Below, in pieces: positions 12,811 through 24,000 of a stretch of DNA of 64,000 nucleotides. The notes under the pieces were generated by a model. It was not told the origin of the DNA. It did no database searches and was given only the letters and a program-made list of their open reading frames with translations. The stretch spans positions 7,068,001 through 7,132,000 of the forward strand of contig JAHRBC010000003.1 of the NCBI GenBank assembly GCA_022702545.1, written 5' to 3'. Within the stretch, counting starts at the first letter, position 1; each line of letters begins with the position of its first letter. The stretch is from Phycomyces nitens (lineage: Eukaryota; Mucoromycota; Mucoromycetes; Mucorales; Phycomycetaceae). The position numbers and the translations under genes are program-made.

Positions 12811-13955
12811 TTAAGCAGACTTGGAGGCAACGGCTAAAGACACACATTGATTAAGGATTATTATCATGATCCAAGTCCATATCTAAAAAAAAAACACTTA
12901 CCCTGGATGTCCAAGACAGCCTGGTCGAGAATCTGCTGCTGGACCTTGGGATCCTGCAAATCCTTCTGGATCTTCTCGATCAAGAAGGCAGCCAACTGCT
13001 TCTGCTCACGCTCACGGATGCTAGCCTCGTGGCGGACCCAGGAGTCAAGGGTGGTCTTGAGCTCATGGGCAACAGCAACCTGCTGCTTGAGGGTAAAGGC
13101 CTCGGCCTCCAACTCGGCAGTCTCACGGGAGATGGCAAAGAGAGACTTGGTGACATCAACCAAATCCTTCATCTGGCCAACTTCCTCGATACGCTCCTGG
13201 ACAGCCGACTTGTGGTCCTCACGGGCCTGAACCAAGATGTTCTTGATACGCTGTTTATCCACAACACAATAAGTATACTAGTCATGAAATTATATGTATA
13301 TATAAACGTACGGCAATGTGGTCGTTGGCCATGGTGGTAAAGGGCTCGCGAACGTACTTGAGGAGTACGCCGAGGAGACCGAGAGAGGCAACAAGGACAA
13401 GGGTCTCTTCGTTGAGGATATAAATTTCCTTGGAGATCAAAAAGGTAGCAGCTCCACCACCGGCGGTAAGGAAACCAGCCTTGGAGACAATGGAGTTACC
13501 AGGAAGAGCATCCAAGATAGAGGCCTTCTTGGGTTCTTCGACTAAGTATTATTCAAAAAGAAGAAGATTAATTTATCCATCATACAAAGTGACTTAATTT
13601 TTTTTTGGAGGGGGGAGGATCCATTACCCTTGTTCTCGGTAGTGTAGCTACGCATACTATATAACCAAACGTGTAAGAAATATGTGTTCCCATGGAATAA
13701 TTGGACATTAACTCCAAAACTAACAATGACTATTATGCTTACGCAGTGGCACCAATGGTCTGGCGAGTGGCCATCAAAGTAGGACGGACGGCAGAGACTA
13801 ATGTTGATTTCAAATAATAATAATAATAACAATAATTGATTTAAATATTCTGATATTCTCATGATTCCACATTCCACATTCCAAGCGTTGTGAGCTGTCT
13901 ACTTTTGGATTCCATGTTTACCTGCAGCACCTTTGGTCAACAAACGGAAAGCCAT
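12811..13955 (-). CDS. ATP4: Mitochondrial ATP synthase subunit 4 (subunit b)
   Basis: Peripheral-stalk subunit b of F1Fo-ATP synthase in the mitochondrial inner membrane. Six exons on the minus strand. Exon 1 (13922-13955) and exon 2 (13743-13797) encode a basic presequence, MAFRLLTKGAAVSAVRPTL. The mature part starts about YTTENKVEEPKKASILDALPG, then two hydrophobic membrane segments (AGFLTAGGGAATFLISKEIY, ETLVLVASLGLLGVLLKYV) typical of the family, and a long charged helix (13250 down to 12905; KDLVDVTKSLFAISRETAEL) that forms the stator stalk. The last exon encodes SLAVASKSA and ends at 12811-12813. Length about 240 residues, normal. The second exon of the presequence and the very short first exon are usual for fungal mitochondrial genes. 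All visible splice sites are GT-AG. Confidence 0.93.
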
Positions 13956-15020
13956 TGCTAATAGAAAAAGACCATTATTATATGTTCATTAAAGGCTGCC
14001 ATCGCGTCTTTTTATTATTATTATAGCAGTAAGTTTTTAATACTTACCGCAGAGTATATATAAAAAAAAAGTCTATGAAAACAAGGATTAAAAAAACAAA
14101 GGTTGGTTGTGAGCCCGAAAAATTTACAATAACAGCGAATCACTGTCAGGGGTGGAAATGCTATTTACACATCTAGACTCTGCTGAACGCAAATTAGAAA
14201 AAGGAAAAAAAAAGAGACAATTATTCAAAAAACAAATGCAATGCAGGTCTAATATGTTTCTATAAAGAATATATTATATATTTAATATATCTCTACTAGA
14301 TGGCAGAATATTTTGAAAATAATGAACAAAAATCGTATCAATTGAGACCAATTTGCGATTATTTATCCTAATGTTTATAGAGTAAGAGATGATAATTGCA
14401 AACTAGACTCCAAATTCTTTGCAGAAATCCATCATGTTTTACATACTCTTTCATTTGAACTCTCTCAGTCTTTGGATCCACTCTATACGTCACGTGAAAT
14501 GACATCACACATAAAATAAAAATATTTAATTTTATTAATGGGGGTATTCAACTGCCATTACTAAAAAAAATTATAATCTTAAAATGTCTGGGATTTAACA
14601 GAGCTACTCGGTAACGATATTTTATCATGTTCGCCTTGATGGTATTCCAGTCTGACCAATGTTGATTGCTACAATGGATTGCAATGTATGAGAGAATGTG
14701 CGGCTAAATTTGTAGACAATCATTTATAGATAGAAACATATAAGTCAATTGGTTTATGTTTTGGCTGTTGATAAAATACAAGGATATTTCCAAGGAGTCC
14801 ACAGATGCTGTAATGCATTCAAGTACAATTCATCTTAATCTCATTGTGTTTTCATTGGTTACAATACTTGGTTTCTACGTCTATGATCACAATTATTTTT
14901 GAAACAACGTAAAAAAAAATTGATTTTCATCTATTTATTTATTTATTTATTTATTTTACTTATGTGTTGGTTGTCTCCTTTTTCGTCCAACCATACTTGA
15001 TTGTCACCCTTCAACCATCA
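13956..15020. other. Divergent intergenic region between ATP4 and the acidic-protein gene
   Basis: About 1.1 kb, very AT-rich, shared upstream region of two divergent genes. Holds poly(A)/poly(T) runs and an ATTT tandem repeat (about 14930-14955). A CACGTG-type palindrome is near 14492. No gene seen; an in-frame upstream ATG at 14964 for the next gene is noted there. Confidence 0.45.
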
Positions 15021-16372
15021 ATGCAGAGTCACTTTGTCTCGCCTTCCACTGCCCACATGCGACAAAATTATCCGAATCACCAACCACCTCCAGCCATCAC
15101 TTATGCTGTCGTGTGCTGTGATAAGCAAGGCGCACCACTTCATCTCGCAAGTCTGTAAGTCTTTAAGGATTCTCCATGTACAATCTGCTCTATTTTACTT
15201 TCAATCCAACAAATCTACCATGCATTTTTTTTTAAAAGAAAAGAAACCCCCTTTACTCATTTAAACAATATTCAAAACACACACCCAGATTCTCATAATT
15301 TTCATTTCAAAACAAAAATATATATATATTCACAAAAAGGAACTATGAAGCTGAAGAAGCCTATGCGAGTGCCCTGATGAACCAGATGAAGGCTCTTACA
15401 CGGGCATCACTTGTCAGCCCATCACGCATCCTTTCCAAATGTGGGCCTCTTCTTGCCGGTCTATGTGCTCAGCTACGGTCAAGCGAACTGACATTTGCTC
15501 AGCGCTGGAGCTTATTCGGACAAGAGACTATTGGATTGGTTGACTTGCTGGATTGTAAAGTATCACATCATGTCCGTGCCTTGCCAACCCCAATCAACCC
15601 AGAGCCTGTAGAACCTTCTTTTCAGACAAGTCTAAAGACCTTTGCGGCCCTGTTCAAGGTTGGCGAGGTTGTGCCTGAAAGCGACGACGATGAAGAAGAA
15701 GAGGAAGAAGAGGAAGAAGAGGAAGAAGAAGAAGAAGAGGCCGAGGCCGAAGCCGAGTGCTCTGACGACGAACTGAATGGAAATAGCCATCTGATGGACT
15801 CTATGGAATTATCGTTGAGAGAAGACGATCTTGAGCTCAGTGAAGATGACAAGAGTGTGAATAGTGATAGCTTTATGAATATTTTAGAATCCTTGGATGA
15901 AAAAAAAATCCTAGACACATTGGTGCCAAATGATCTCCTGCCAGAAGAAGAAGGGGGGTCAGTCTTGGAACCAGATTATGAAGATGAGGAGGAAGATGAG
16001 CTTGACGAGACAGAAGTAGAAGAGGCAGGGCCTAGATCAACCACAGCAACAGAAAAAGATAATAAGATACCCAAAGTTGTACTTACAGAAGAAGAGGAAT
16101 TGATGGCCCTTCAATTTCTGCCACAAGTCGACATTGCTGATAATGAAGATCATGCCGATCTGGCCAACAATAGTAAGCAGGCTGCCTATGCTGGATACGA
16201 AGGGAGTGATTATAGTGGATCGGCTGCATCAAGTCCAGAGCGAGATACAGGCGAAAATATAGAAAACTTAAAACGTCCATTTGATGAGGACGAAGTCGAT
16301 GAATTAGAAGACGATGAGGAAGAAGAGGTTGCGGATTGCCATTCGACCAAAAGACAGTGCCCTGATAAATAA
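15021..16372 (+). CDS. Acidic low-complexity protein, unrecognised
   Basis: Two exons: the first (from 15021, MQSHFVSPSTAHMRQ) ends at a GT donor after LHLASL (about 15155), the second opens after ...AAAAAG near 15342 and continues NYEAEEAYASALMNQMKAL. The first 150 residues are ordinary globular-looking sequence (LSKCGPLLAGLCAQLRSS, FAQRWSLFGQETIGLVDLL). The rest is strongly acidic: a poly-Glu tract of about 22 residues coded by GAA/GAG (about 15690-15740), and several D/E-rich segments ending in KRQCPDK. Such proteins are often nuclear chaperone-like or transcription-associated factors, but I recognise no domain. An in-frame ATG at 14964 would add 19 hydrophobic residues; 15021 is preferred because of its context. 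Confidence 0.7.
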
Positions 16373-16700
16373 CAGTAAAATTTATCCTATATTATTCTTT
16401 CTTGCATTCTTACAACATGTAAATAACCTCTTTCTGTACATAATCTACCTTAACCTTCTTTAAGCCATGATAAAGAAGTATTCAAAATACCAATCGTTTA
16501 TTTTTGTCTACATTATTATATATATATATTATATTTTATAATCGTCCCACAAAAATACATTGTTAATTGCCATAAACCTTGTTCTGGTCTTTTAATAATA
16601 ATAATAAAAACACAAAGGCAGTCAAAGGTCTATTTCCACATATGCCTTTCTTGATATTCTCTAGAGCCACAACTTTTATTTTCCCCTTTACGTCTTTGTC
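16373..16700. other. Intergenic: promoter of YME1
   Basis: AT-rich stretch with (TA)n near 16520 and AATAATAATAAAAA near 16600. It holds the poly(A) region of the acidic-protein gene and the YME1 upstream region. No gene seen. Confidence 0.45.
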
Positions 16701-18996
16701 ATGCCCATTCCGGTTCAATGGCGTGCTTCATTAGCAGCCTTTAGAGCCTTTCGACCAGCTCCCTCTCCTCTACTGACAACGCGTCCCTTGAATCATTCTC
16801 TCTCATGGTCCAACCGATGCAACGTATGCCAAAAGTAACAAGAAGAAATCAACTTACTCATCTACATTAACTAGCTCACTACCCACCAGGCACCGTATCA
16901 TCCAACAATCCTCTTACCACATCATATTCCACCCAGAACCAAAGTCTATCTGCCCTATCGACTTATTCAGACCCACTCCAGACCTCGTGACCCAAGGCGA
17001 CTTGCCAGACTAGAAAACGAAGCGCGTCGAGCTCCCAATGACCCTTCACTTCAAGCAGCCCTTTATGCAGTAAGCTCGCATTGTATATCTTTAAATTCCT
17101 CTTCTTCTGGGTCCTAAAAGACATTATAGGAGTTACGTTTATCTCAACGTCCGCAAGATGTTATCACTCGATTTGAGCAGGGACATTATGCACGGAACGA
17201 AGAATGTGCTCGTCAGTACTTGGCTGCTCTAGCAGAGACTGGCCAAGAGAGCAAGATTATGCCTCAGATTTTAAAGCAATTGGAGCAACAACAGGGCCAG
17301 GGAAAGCAGGGATTGTCTGCGGATCTCTTGGGAGGAAAGATAGATCCAGTATATGTCGTGGTGGAGGAAGGTAATTAATTCACACAAAATTGCCCTGCTT
17401 TTTAGAAGAAGAAATATAAAAAACTCTTGTATGATTTCTAGCGCGTGGGTATATGTTCTGGAGAGTGCTCCGTTGGGTCGGTACGACACTCACCTACACA
17501 TTTATCCTCTTGACCGTCTTGTCTTTGGCGATGGAGAATTCTGGATTACTCAAGACTACTTCTGCTGCCCAACCTGAATATGAAGTATCAGCCGATCAAG
17601 CTGTTCGTTTCGAAGATGTTCAGGGCTGCGATGAGGCAAAGCAAGATCTCCAGGAGATTGTCCAGTTTCTCAAAAACCCTCACAAATTCACTGAGCTGGG
17701 CGGAAAGCTTCCCAAGGGTGTACTGTTGACTGGTCCTCCTGGAACCGGTAAGACCCTATTGGCAAGAGCAGTAGCAGGCGAAGCAGGTGTTCCATTCTTC
17801 TTTATGAGTGGAAGTGAATTTGATGAAATGTACGTTGGTGTGGGTGCTCGTCGTATACGAGAACTTTTTGCTGCTGCTCGACAGAAAGCACCTAGCATTG
17901 TATTCATTGACGAATTGGATGCTATTGGATCCAAGCGTAATCCAAAGGATTCCAACTACACAAAACAGACCCTTAATCAGCTCTTGGTTGATTTGGATGG
18001 ATTCTCGCAAACCGAGGGAGTTATTTTCATTGCTGCAACAAACTTTCCAGAATCACTTGATAAGGCCTTGATTCGTCCAGGGCGATTTGATCGAATGGTC
18101 AATGTACCCTTACCCGATGTCCGTGGTCGAGTTGAGATCCTCAAACATCATTTGAAGAATATCAAAATCGACCCAAAGATTGATATAAGTTTGATTGCTA
18201 GAGGTACACCTGGTTTCAGTGGTGCTGAATTGGCCAATCTTGTGAATATTGCGGCTATCCAGGCTAGTAGGGATGGTGTACATAAAGTACAGCTGAAGCA
18301 TCTTGAGTTTGCTAAGGACCGGATTATTATGGGAGCTGAGCGAAAAAGTGCAATTCTCACCGAAGAGAGTAGGCGGCTCACTGCGTACCACGAAGGTGGG
18401 CATGCTTTGGTTGCTTATTACACACCTGGGGCCATGCCACTCCACAAGGCTACTATTATGCCTCGTGGAAGTGCACTTGGAATGACAGTACAGCTTCCGG
18501 AGATGGATAAAAACTCGTTTACCCGTGGAGAATTTCTAGCCCAGCTAGATATATGTCTTGGTGGACGGATAGCAGAAGAATTGATCTATGGAACCGAAAG
18601 TGTTACGAGCGGTGCTCACAGTGATATTGTCAAAGCCACAGAGATTGCTAAGCGCATGGTACGCTACTATGGTATGAGTGAAAAGGTTGGACCGGTCCAA
18701 TATACAGATGAAGATATGGTATTGTTAAGCTCCACTACCAAGCTGGTGATTGAAGGGGAAATGAAGCAATTATTATCGGTAAGATATACAAATTGTTTGA
18801 ATATTAATATAGGCTAATTACAATAAAATCAATGTTATAGAGTGCAGAAGAAAGGGCCCGTAAACTGCTAGTGAAGCATATGGATGAATTACATCGTTTG
18901 TCAAAGGCACTTTTGGAGAAGGAGACATTAGACCAGCAAGAAATGATTGATATTATAAATGGAAATGCATATGAGAAGAACAACAAGTCAAGTTAA
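16701..18996 (+). CDS. YME1: Mitochondrial i-AAA protease Yme1
   Basis: ATP-dependent zinc metalloprotease of the inner membrane, active on the intermembrane-space side in protein quality control. Starts at 16701 (MPIPVQWRASLAAFRAFRPA, a mitochondrial presequence); five exons joined at GT-AG introns near 16821, 17074, 17371 and 18780. After the presequence come an N-terminal helical region (LRLSQRPQDVITRFEQGHY), one membrane segment (about 17480-17535; TLTYTFILLTVLSLA), then the AAA module with Walker A GPPGTGKT, Walker B IVFIDELDAIG, pore loop MYVGVGA, and arginine-finger region RPGRFDR. The M41 protease follows, with HEGGH (zinc-binding HExxH, about 18390) and the third ligand in TSGAHSDIVKAT. 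Ends in EKNNKSS, stop at 18994-18996. About 670 residues, full length. HEGGH instead of the commoner HEAGH keeps the catalytic residues. Confidence 0.96.
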
Positions 18997-20480
18997 TAAA
19001 ACAACAATTAAATATACCTCTTGATTTATTATTATACAAGTTCTAATATCTTGCTGTAAATTTAATTTGAAGTAGTGGTAAAATATTGCTAATGAAGCAT
19101 AAACTCCAAGTAGATTAAGAATATGTTTGGAATTATTAAATAAATACGAGTCAGAAAATAAACAAGACACTTGTATTCTTTATTTTTGGGCTAAATATTG
19201 GTATATAAGGACATCCGAGCAAGAAGATGCATGTCAAATGTATTTGACACAAAACCTAAATCTACTGGCAATGGCAACTACGTATTCAGACATGAATAAA
19301 TGTCTTGATGAATAGAATATTATCGTAGGTCCCCTTGACAAATAATGTCAATATCACGGTCATATATTTACAGCGAATTTATTCATGATAAAGCCAGAAT
19401 CTGCACTTGTCAAAAAAAGACTGGTATTGGGTATGGCCACATTTAACACGAGTCGCTTTATGACACTTCTTTTTCCATACTGTTCACCAAACGTAAATAA
19501 GACTCTAAACCAAAAATATTGACGTACTCATCTTGGTTTATGGTGCCTGTAAGAAAGCTCAAATGGCCAAAACCACCTTTCCGACAGCAGCTCTAGAGCA
19601 TAGCACCACCCTTGTCCCACTTTTGTTTTATGTACAATATTTCTCTTTTTTTTATATACCTTTATCCAACTCGTCGAATCACTAAAACATTGCCATTATT
19701 CCCCTCTGATTTGAATTAGAACTCATTAGACCAAATTATGTTTCTTCATTAGTCATTCGTTCAATTGACATGATTCTTGGCCCATTCAGACTTTTGTGGT
19801 TTTGCCTCTCTGTTAAAACAGGCTTACGATCTGCAATACAAGAGCCAAAGCCAAGGGGGGTTTTTTTTTGAAACAGCTGATTACTGTTTAAAAAATGCAA
19901 ATCTCCCTCTTTAATGTCAATCTCAGCTAATTATAATTGTAAAGTAGATTCTTCCATGCGAAATGCGCATAATGTCTCTTGGTCCTCTCGCCAATTATTT
20001 TTTGGTCGTCCAGGGCTCTTTCCAGAAAGTGGCAGTCTAGTTTTGAATCTCTTGATCTTTTTGACAGTTAAACTCATTTCTACAATTGTTGAAATAATCC
20101 TTTTAAGACTAATCTCAGCTAATTTTAGATACATGATTCCACCACAATTGAACTCATTAGCTTTTAGTATAAGCTATTAATATTTTCTAATGTAAATGTT
20201 ACTTTCATTCTGGTGTAGATTATTAGAAAAAGAAGAAGAAAGATTTTTTTAATAAAAATTATTTTCCATGATTTTTGCAATAGGTCTATTTTTTAGCTAT
20301 AGACCATATAATTAGTGTCAGATAAAAAGCTTATAAAGTTGCCTTTGGATTGACTAATGGTCCAAGCACCCAATAGTTGGACTTTCTCAGACTCTACATT
20401 AAAATATACAGCTTTAAGTTGTAGTATTGCTCGGTTTTTATGACATTAAAAACTTATGATTATTGAACCAATCATGTGAG
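18997..20480. other. Intergenic before tRNA-Ser, with a transposase relic
   Basis: AT-rich, no intact gene. Contains the YME1 3' region and, at 19931-20134 on the minus strand, a decayed transposase fragment listed separately. The motif AATCTCAGCTAATT occurs twice (about 19918 and 20110) flanking that fragment. Confidence 0.45.
19931..20134 (-). pseudogene. Tc1/mariner-type N-terminal helix-turn-helix fragment
   Basis: Minus-strand frame with a Tc1-like N-terminal region: KRIISTIVEMSLTVKKIKRF, then the linker LPLSGKSPGRPKNN and REDQETLC. The order helix-turn-helix, basic linker, SGRP/GRPK motif is the hallmark of HTH_Tnp_Tc3-type N-termini. Only about 65 residues remain and no catalytic DDE part follows, so it is a relic. 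Too degraded to name the subfamily. Confidence 0.45.
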
Positions 20481-20562
20481 GTCGCTTTGGCGGAGTGGTT
20501 AACGCGGTGCCCTGCTAAGGCATTGTCCTTTGGACGCGCAGGTTCGAATCCTGCAGGCGACG
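20481..20562 (+). tRNA. tRNA-Ser (anticodon GCU)
   Basis: 82 nt from the first base to the discriminator. The acceptor stem GTCGCTT pairs with AGGCGAC (one G-T). A box TGGCGGAGTGG and B box GGTTCGAATCC (20541-20551) are present. The anticodon loop CTGCTAA carries GCT at 20514-20516, reading AGC/AGU Ser codons. The long variable arm with TGTCCTTTGGACG is characteristic of tRNA-Ser. No intron. The 3' CCA is not encoded, as usual for eukaryotes. Confidence 0.97.
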
Positions 20563-20565
20563 ATC

Positions 20566-20578
20566 TTTTACTGTTTTT
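20566..20578 (+). terminator. RNA polymerase III terminator of tRNA-Ser
   Basis: Runs of four and five T (20566-20569 and 20574-20578) directly after the tRNA match the simple Pol III stop signal. Confidence 0.8.
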
Positions 20579-21053
20579 GGACAAATTTGTGTAACCTGGG
20601 TTTTAATCTTTGGAGTCCTGTCAGAATTAACCTCGCTAACCAAAATCGGTATCTAGTTGCAACCAGTAATGGTTATCTTTTGGTAAAAGATCATATACTT
20701 TGCATATTATTATGTCTGTATATTTCAAACGATAGATATTATCTTTTGGTGGACAACTATGTGGGTATATCTCTTTTATAAAGCCTGTTTATATTTTGTC
20801 TGAATGAAATATATGTATATATATTCTCTTATCTAAAAGCAAATCTTTCAATGTGCATAATTTACAATATCAATCCTACAACTTGGTTACAAAAGTCTTG
20901 GAATAAAAAAGGAACTCTATATAAGCTTGACCTTTCGAGAGTTGTGGTTGATACTAATAAATATTATTACTAGATATTTTATTTTGCTTGACTTTTTTTT
21001 TTCTTTAATAATAAAGGCGATGATATTATAGTAAGGGCTTTTTTATTTTATCA

Positions 21054-21086
21054 AAATTTGGTTTAAATTTGGTTTAAATTTGGTTT
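21054..21086. repeat. Three exact copies of an 11-bp tandem repeat
   Basis: Unit AAATTTGGTTT repeated three times without change. Short, non-coding minisatellite. Confidence 0.9.
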
Positions 21087-24000
21087 ATCATTTAGCTGTA
21101 AATGTGTCTAGCTTATTAAAAGCCTACAGATAGTGATTTATTATTACAAGTTCTAGAATATGTGAAAAGAAAAAAAGGGTAATAGGCCATGCGGTTGCTA
21201 TATGGTTATTCTTTTAGCTATTCATATCCTCCGCTAGTTGGATTTACTGCGAGAAATCAGCCTTGATCCAAGGTTATCTATTTCAAATCTAAAACAGAAT
21301 GTATAAAACTCAAAGGAAAATCATCGAATTGTAAAGATAATAACAATTCATTTCAAATATAATGGTGTATTGGTGATATTACAAAACAATCATTATGAAT
21401 CTTGTAACCAATATAGTTACGCTAAATACATTATTCAGACTTTGGGAAAATATCAAGAGTTTATTTACCAACACAGTTCAGTCGGGTGGATTTACAATCA
21501 ACCTTTTTATTCATACAGCAATACATGATATAAACAGTTTAAAAAGGCCTATAAGTATATATAAAGGTAATCATTACAGCTCTAGTCGGGTTGGAGATTT
21601 TGGATACCATGTCTATTTAGTAAATATATACATGGTATCAAGAAAATGCACTGGTCAAGTTAAAAGCTGGTGTTTGTTCAAAAACAGAAAGAGGAATGCA
21701 ACTTTGACGCACATTATGTTTACCAGTTATCATCTAAACCACATGAACATAGTGTCCCAAACCTACGGCTACAATACTCACAAAGATTATCGGCCTTTCC
21801 TTTTTATTTTCATAAAGAAAGGCCAACAGAAATATTTAGAACAAAAAGGCTTTTGTATATGAATAAAGTATGGAAGCCTAACCCCCAAAGATGGAAAGAT
21901 AAGCGAGATTTTGTTTGGTTTACGCATCGTATTAGATACTTTTTATAGTAGACCAAACAAATGGAGCCCAGTCTATTTTGAAAAAAAAAGACGATACTTT
22001 TTTGACGGCCTTGTCAATCGCAAATGTAAGATGTTTTGGTAATTTCAAGAGGAATTGAATAGAGTTTTCTATATCTTTAATGGCCTTTTATGCATGTAAT
22101 GATTTGTTAAATTATAACAGTAAACCAATGAACAATATCTTGGAGTTTCTCTTTGTATTCGGGCCTTCTTTCCGAGTAAAGAGGCGTAACATGGAGTGAA
22201 TGAATAAATATAGATTCTAAAAAGAAAAAAAAAAAGAAAACAGTTTTGACAAGGCTTCTTACACAATCAAGATTGCTGTAATTATCAAAGTCAAAGCCAA
22301 AGCCAAAGCCAATACATAATCACACACACACACACAAAGTGTTATTTAGAATATATAAAAAAATGATATATAAACTGTTTGCAGCATGCCATTAATAGAG
22401 GCAATCAAGAATGACACAATGATATTCCTGGCTAGAGTCGAGACCTTTTCTATATCTTTATATATATGTGTGTGTGTATAATGATGATTGGATTGATACT
22501 AGTAAAATGGACTTTTCTTTTTTCAAGCTGTCTGTTCATATTCTGTGATCAAGTACAGATTTGAACCAATTCTCACACCACATCAAACATTTTTTTATCA
22601 TCTGTGACTACTTTAATTCCTGGGTTCTCTTTGGACAAAAAGATAGGTTGGAATATCTCGGCCTATTGGACTAGAGGGTTATTGCTCATGTTGTCTTGCT
22701 GATCATCATGAGCTTTTCGGTGAATAACGGATGCGATGGACCAAATCGTTTCCTTTGGTTGAACAAGCCTACTTCCAAAAGAGCAATTATTTGATATGCA
22801 TCCCTTATCAAGACTAGATAGGTCTTATACACAAGCAATGATGGGAATTTATGATTGATTGTAAATAAAAAGGTCAAGCCAGTCCATGGCCAATTCACGC
22901 CCTGACAAAATGGTGATACAGAAATATATGTAATCTTGGGGGGGTGTTACAGGAAAGATACCAGTTGTTCGATCTAGAATTGGATTTGGTGTCTTCCGCG
23001 AACAAAATACACCAAATAATTAAAGTGTCCCCCCCCCTCCCTTTTTTGTTTTATTTTTATTAAAACGAGCTACTTTTGGTGATTATGTTGGGGTTAGAGC
23101 CTAGATACAATGTGGTCATGTATTACTTGCCCAAGGTTTGTACAAGCCAATTCTACATTTTTTGTAACGAGCTTTCTTGAGATAGGCTACAGAGTAAGAA
23201 GCGTGGAATGGATAAGAATGTCTTGGTATTCATAAAGTCGACCAAAAAAAGCTACACACAAATGGTTGTATTCAATATATATGCTATATTTTACAATTCT
23301 TGTCGTTTTATTAATAATTATTTCTTATACGATTTAAACCTAGAAAGAAAGAAAAAAACATCCCCACACACACACACCATTTCTAGACACTCTTTTACTG
23401 CTTCTAAAAGAATAGCTATCAATACAACTATTGTGCTTGTCTTACCATACTACTTTAGTTAGACATGCCCATCACATCAAGAGGTCTTCTTTTTTGTGTG
23501 TAGTATTCCATCAAAATGGCAGCAGAATGATCAAGAAATTGGTGTTAATTGGCAAGAAAATCATAAATAGTATTTGTGGTGTTACATGTCTTTGAATACG
23601 GTTATGCTCAGTTATCTCAAGAGACTAGTCGTGGTATTTTGTGCATTGTTATTGTTTCCATACGGAGGAAAGACTGTATAGATGGCTCTTTGTACGAGTC
23701 TGGAAATTGCGAATTGAAGAGAAAGGCATTGCTGAAATACCAGACCCCTCTCCCCCCAACTCGACCCAATTAAACAAGATAATAAGAAATGGCGCAAATA
23801 ATAACAATAATAATGATAACACAATTTCTAGTCGATGGCTCGCACCCAGGGCAGGCCCACCGATTCTCATTTTTAATTTTTTTTTAAAACGACCGGTTCT
23901 TGGCTAATGTCATTCAATGTAGGCTTTGTGTGAATTTGAATATAATTCTGTTTAACAAAAAAAAAGATAGCTACACAAACCACATAGGCTTTGTCGGATA

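Noticed and set aside
14964..15020. Upstream in-frame ATG of the acidic protein
   Set aside because: Adds 19 hydrophobic residues with poor context; kept as an alternative start only.
15622..15918. Poly-Ser open frame on the minus strand
   Set aside because: Antisense reading of the GAA/GAG poly-Glu tract.
21395..21862. 155-residue open frame in the desert
   Set aside because: No recognisable motif, no clear promoter or splice context and AT-biased composition; may be transposon debris.
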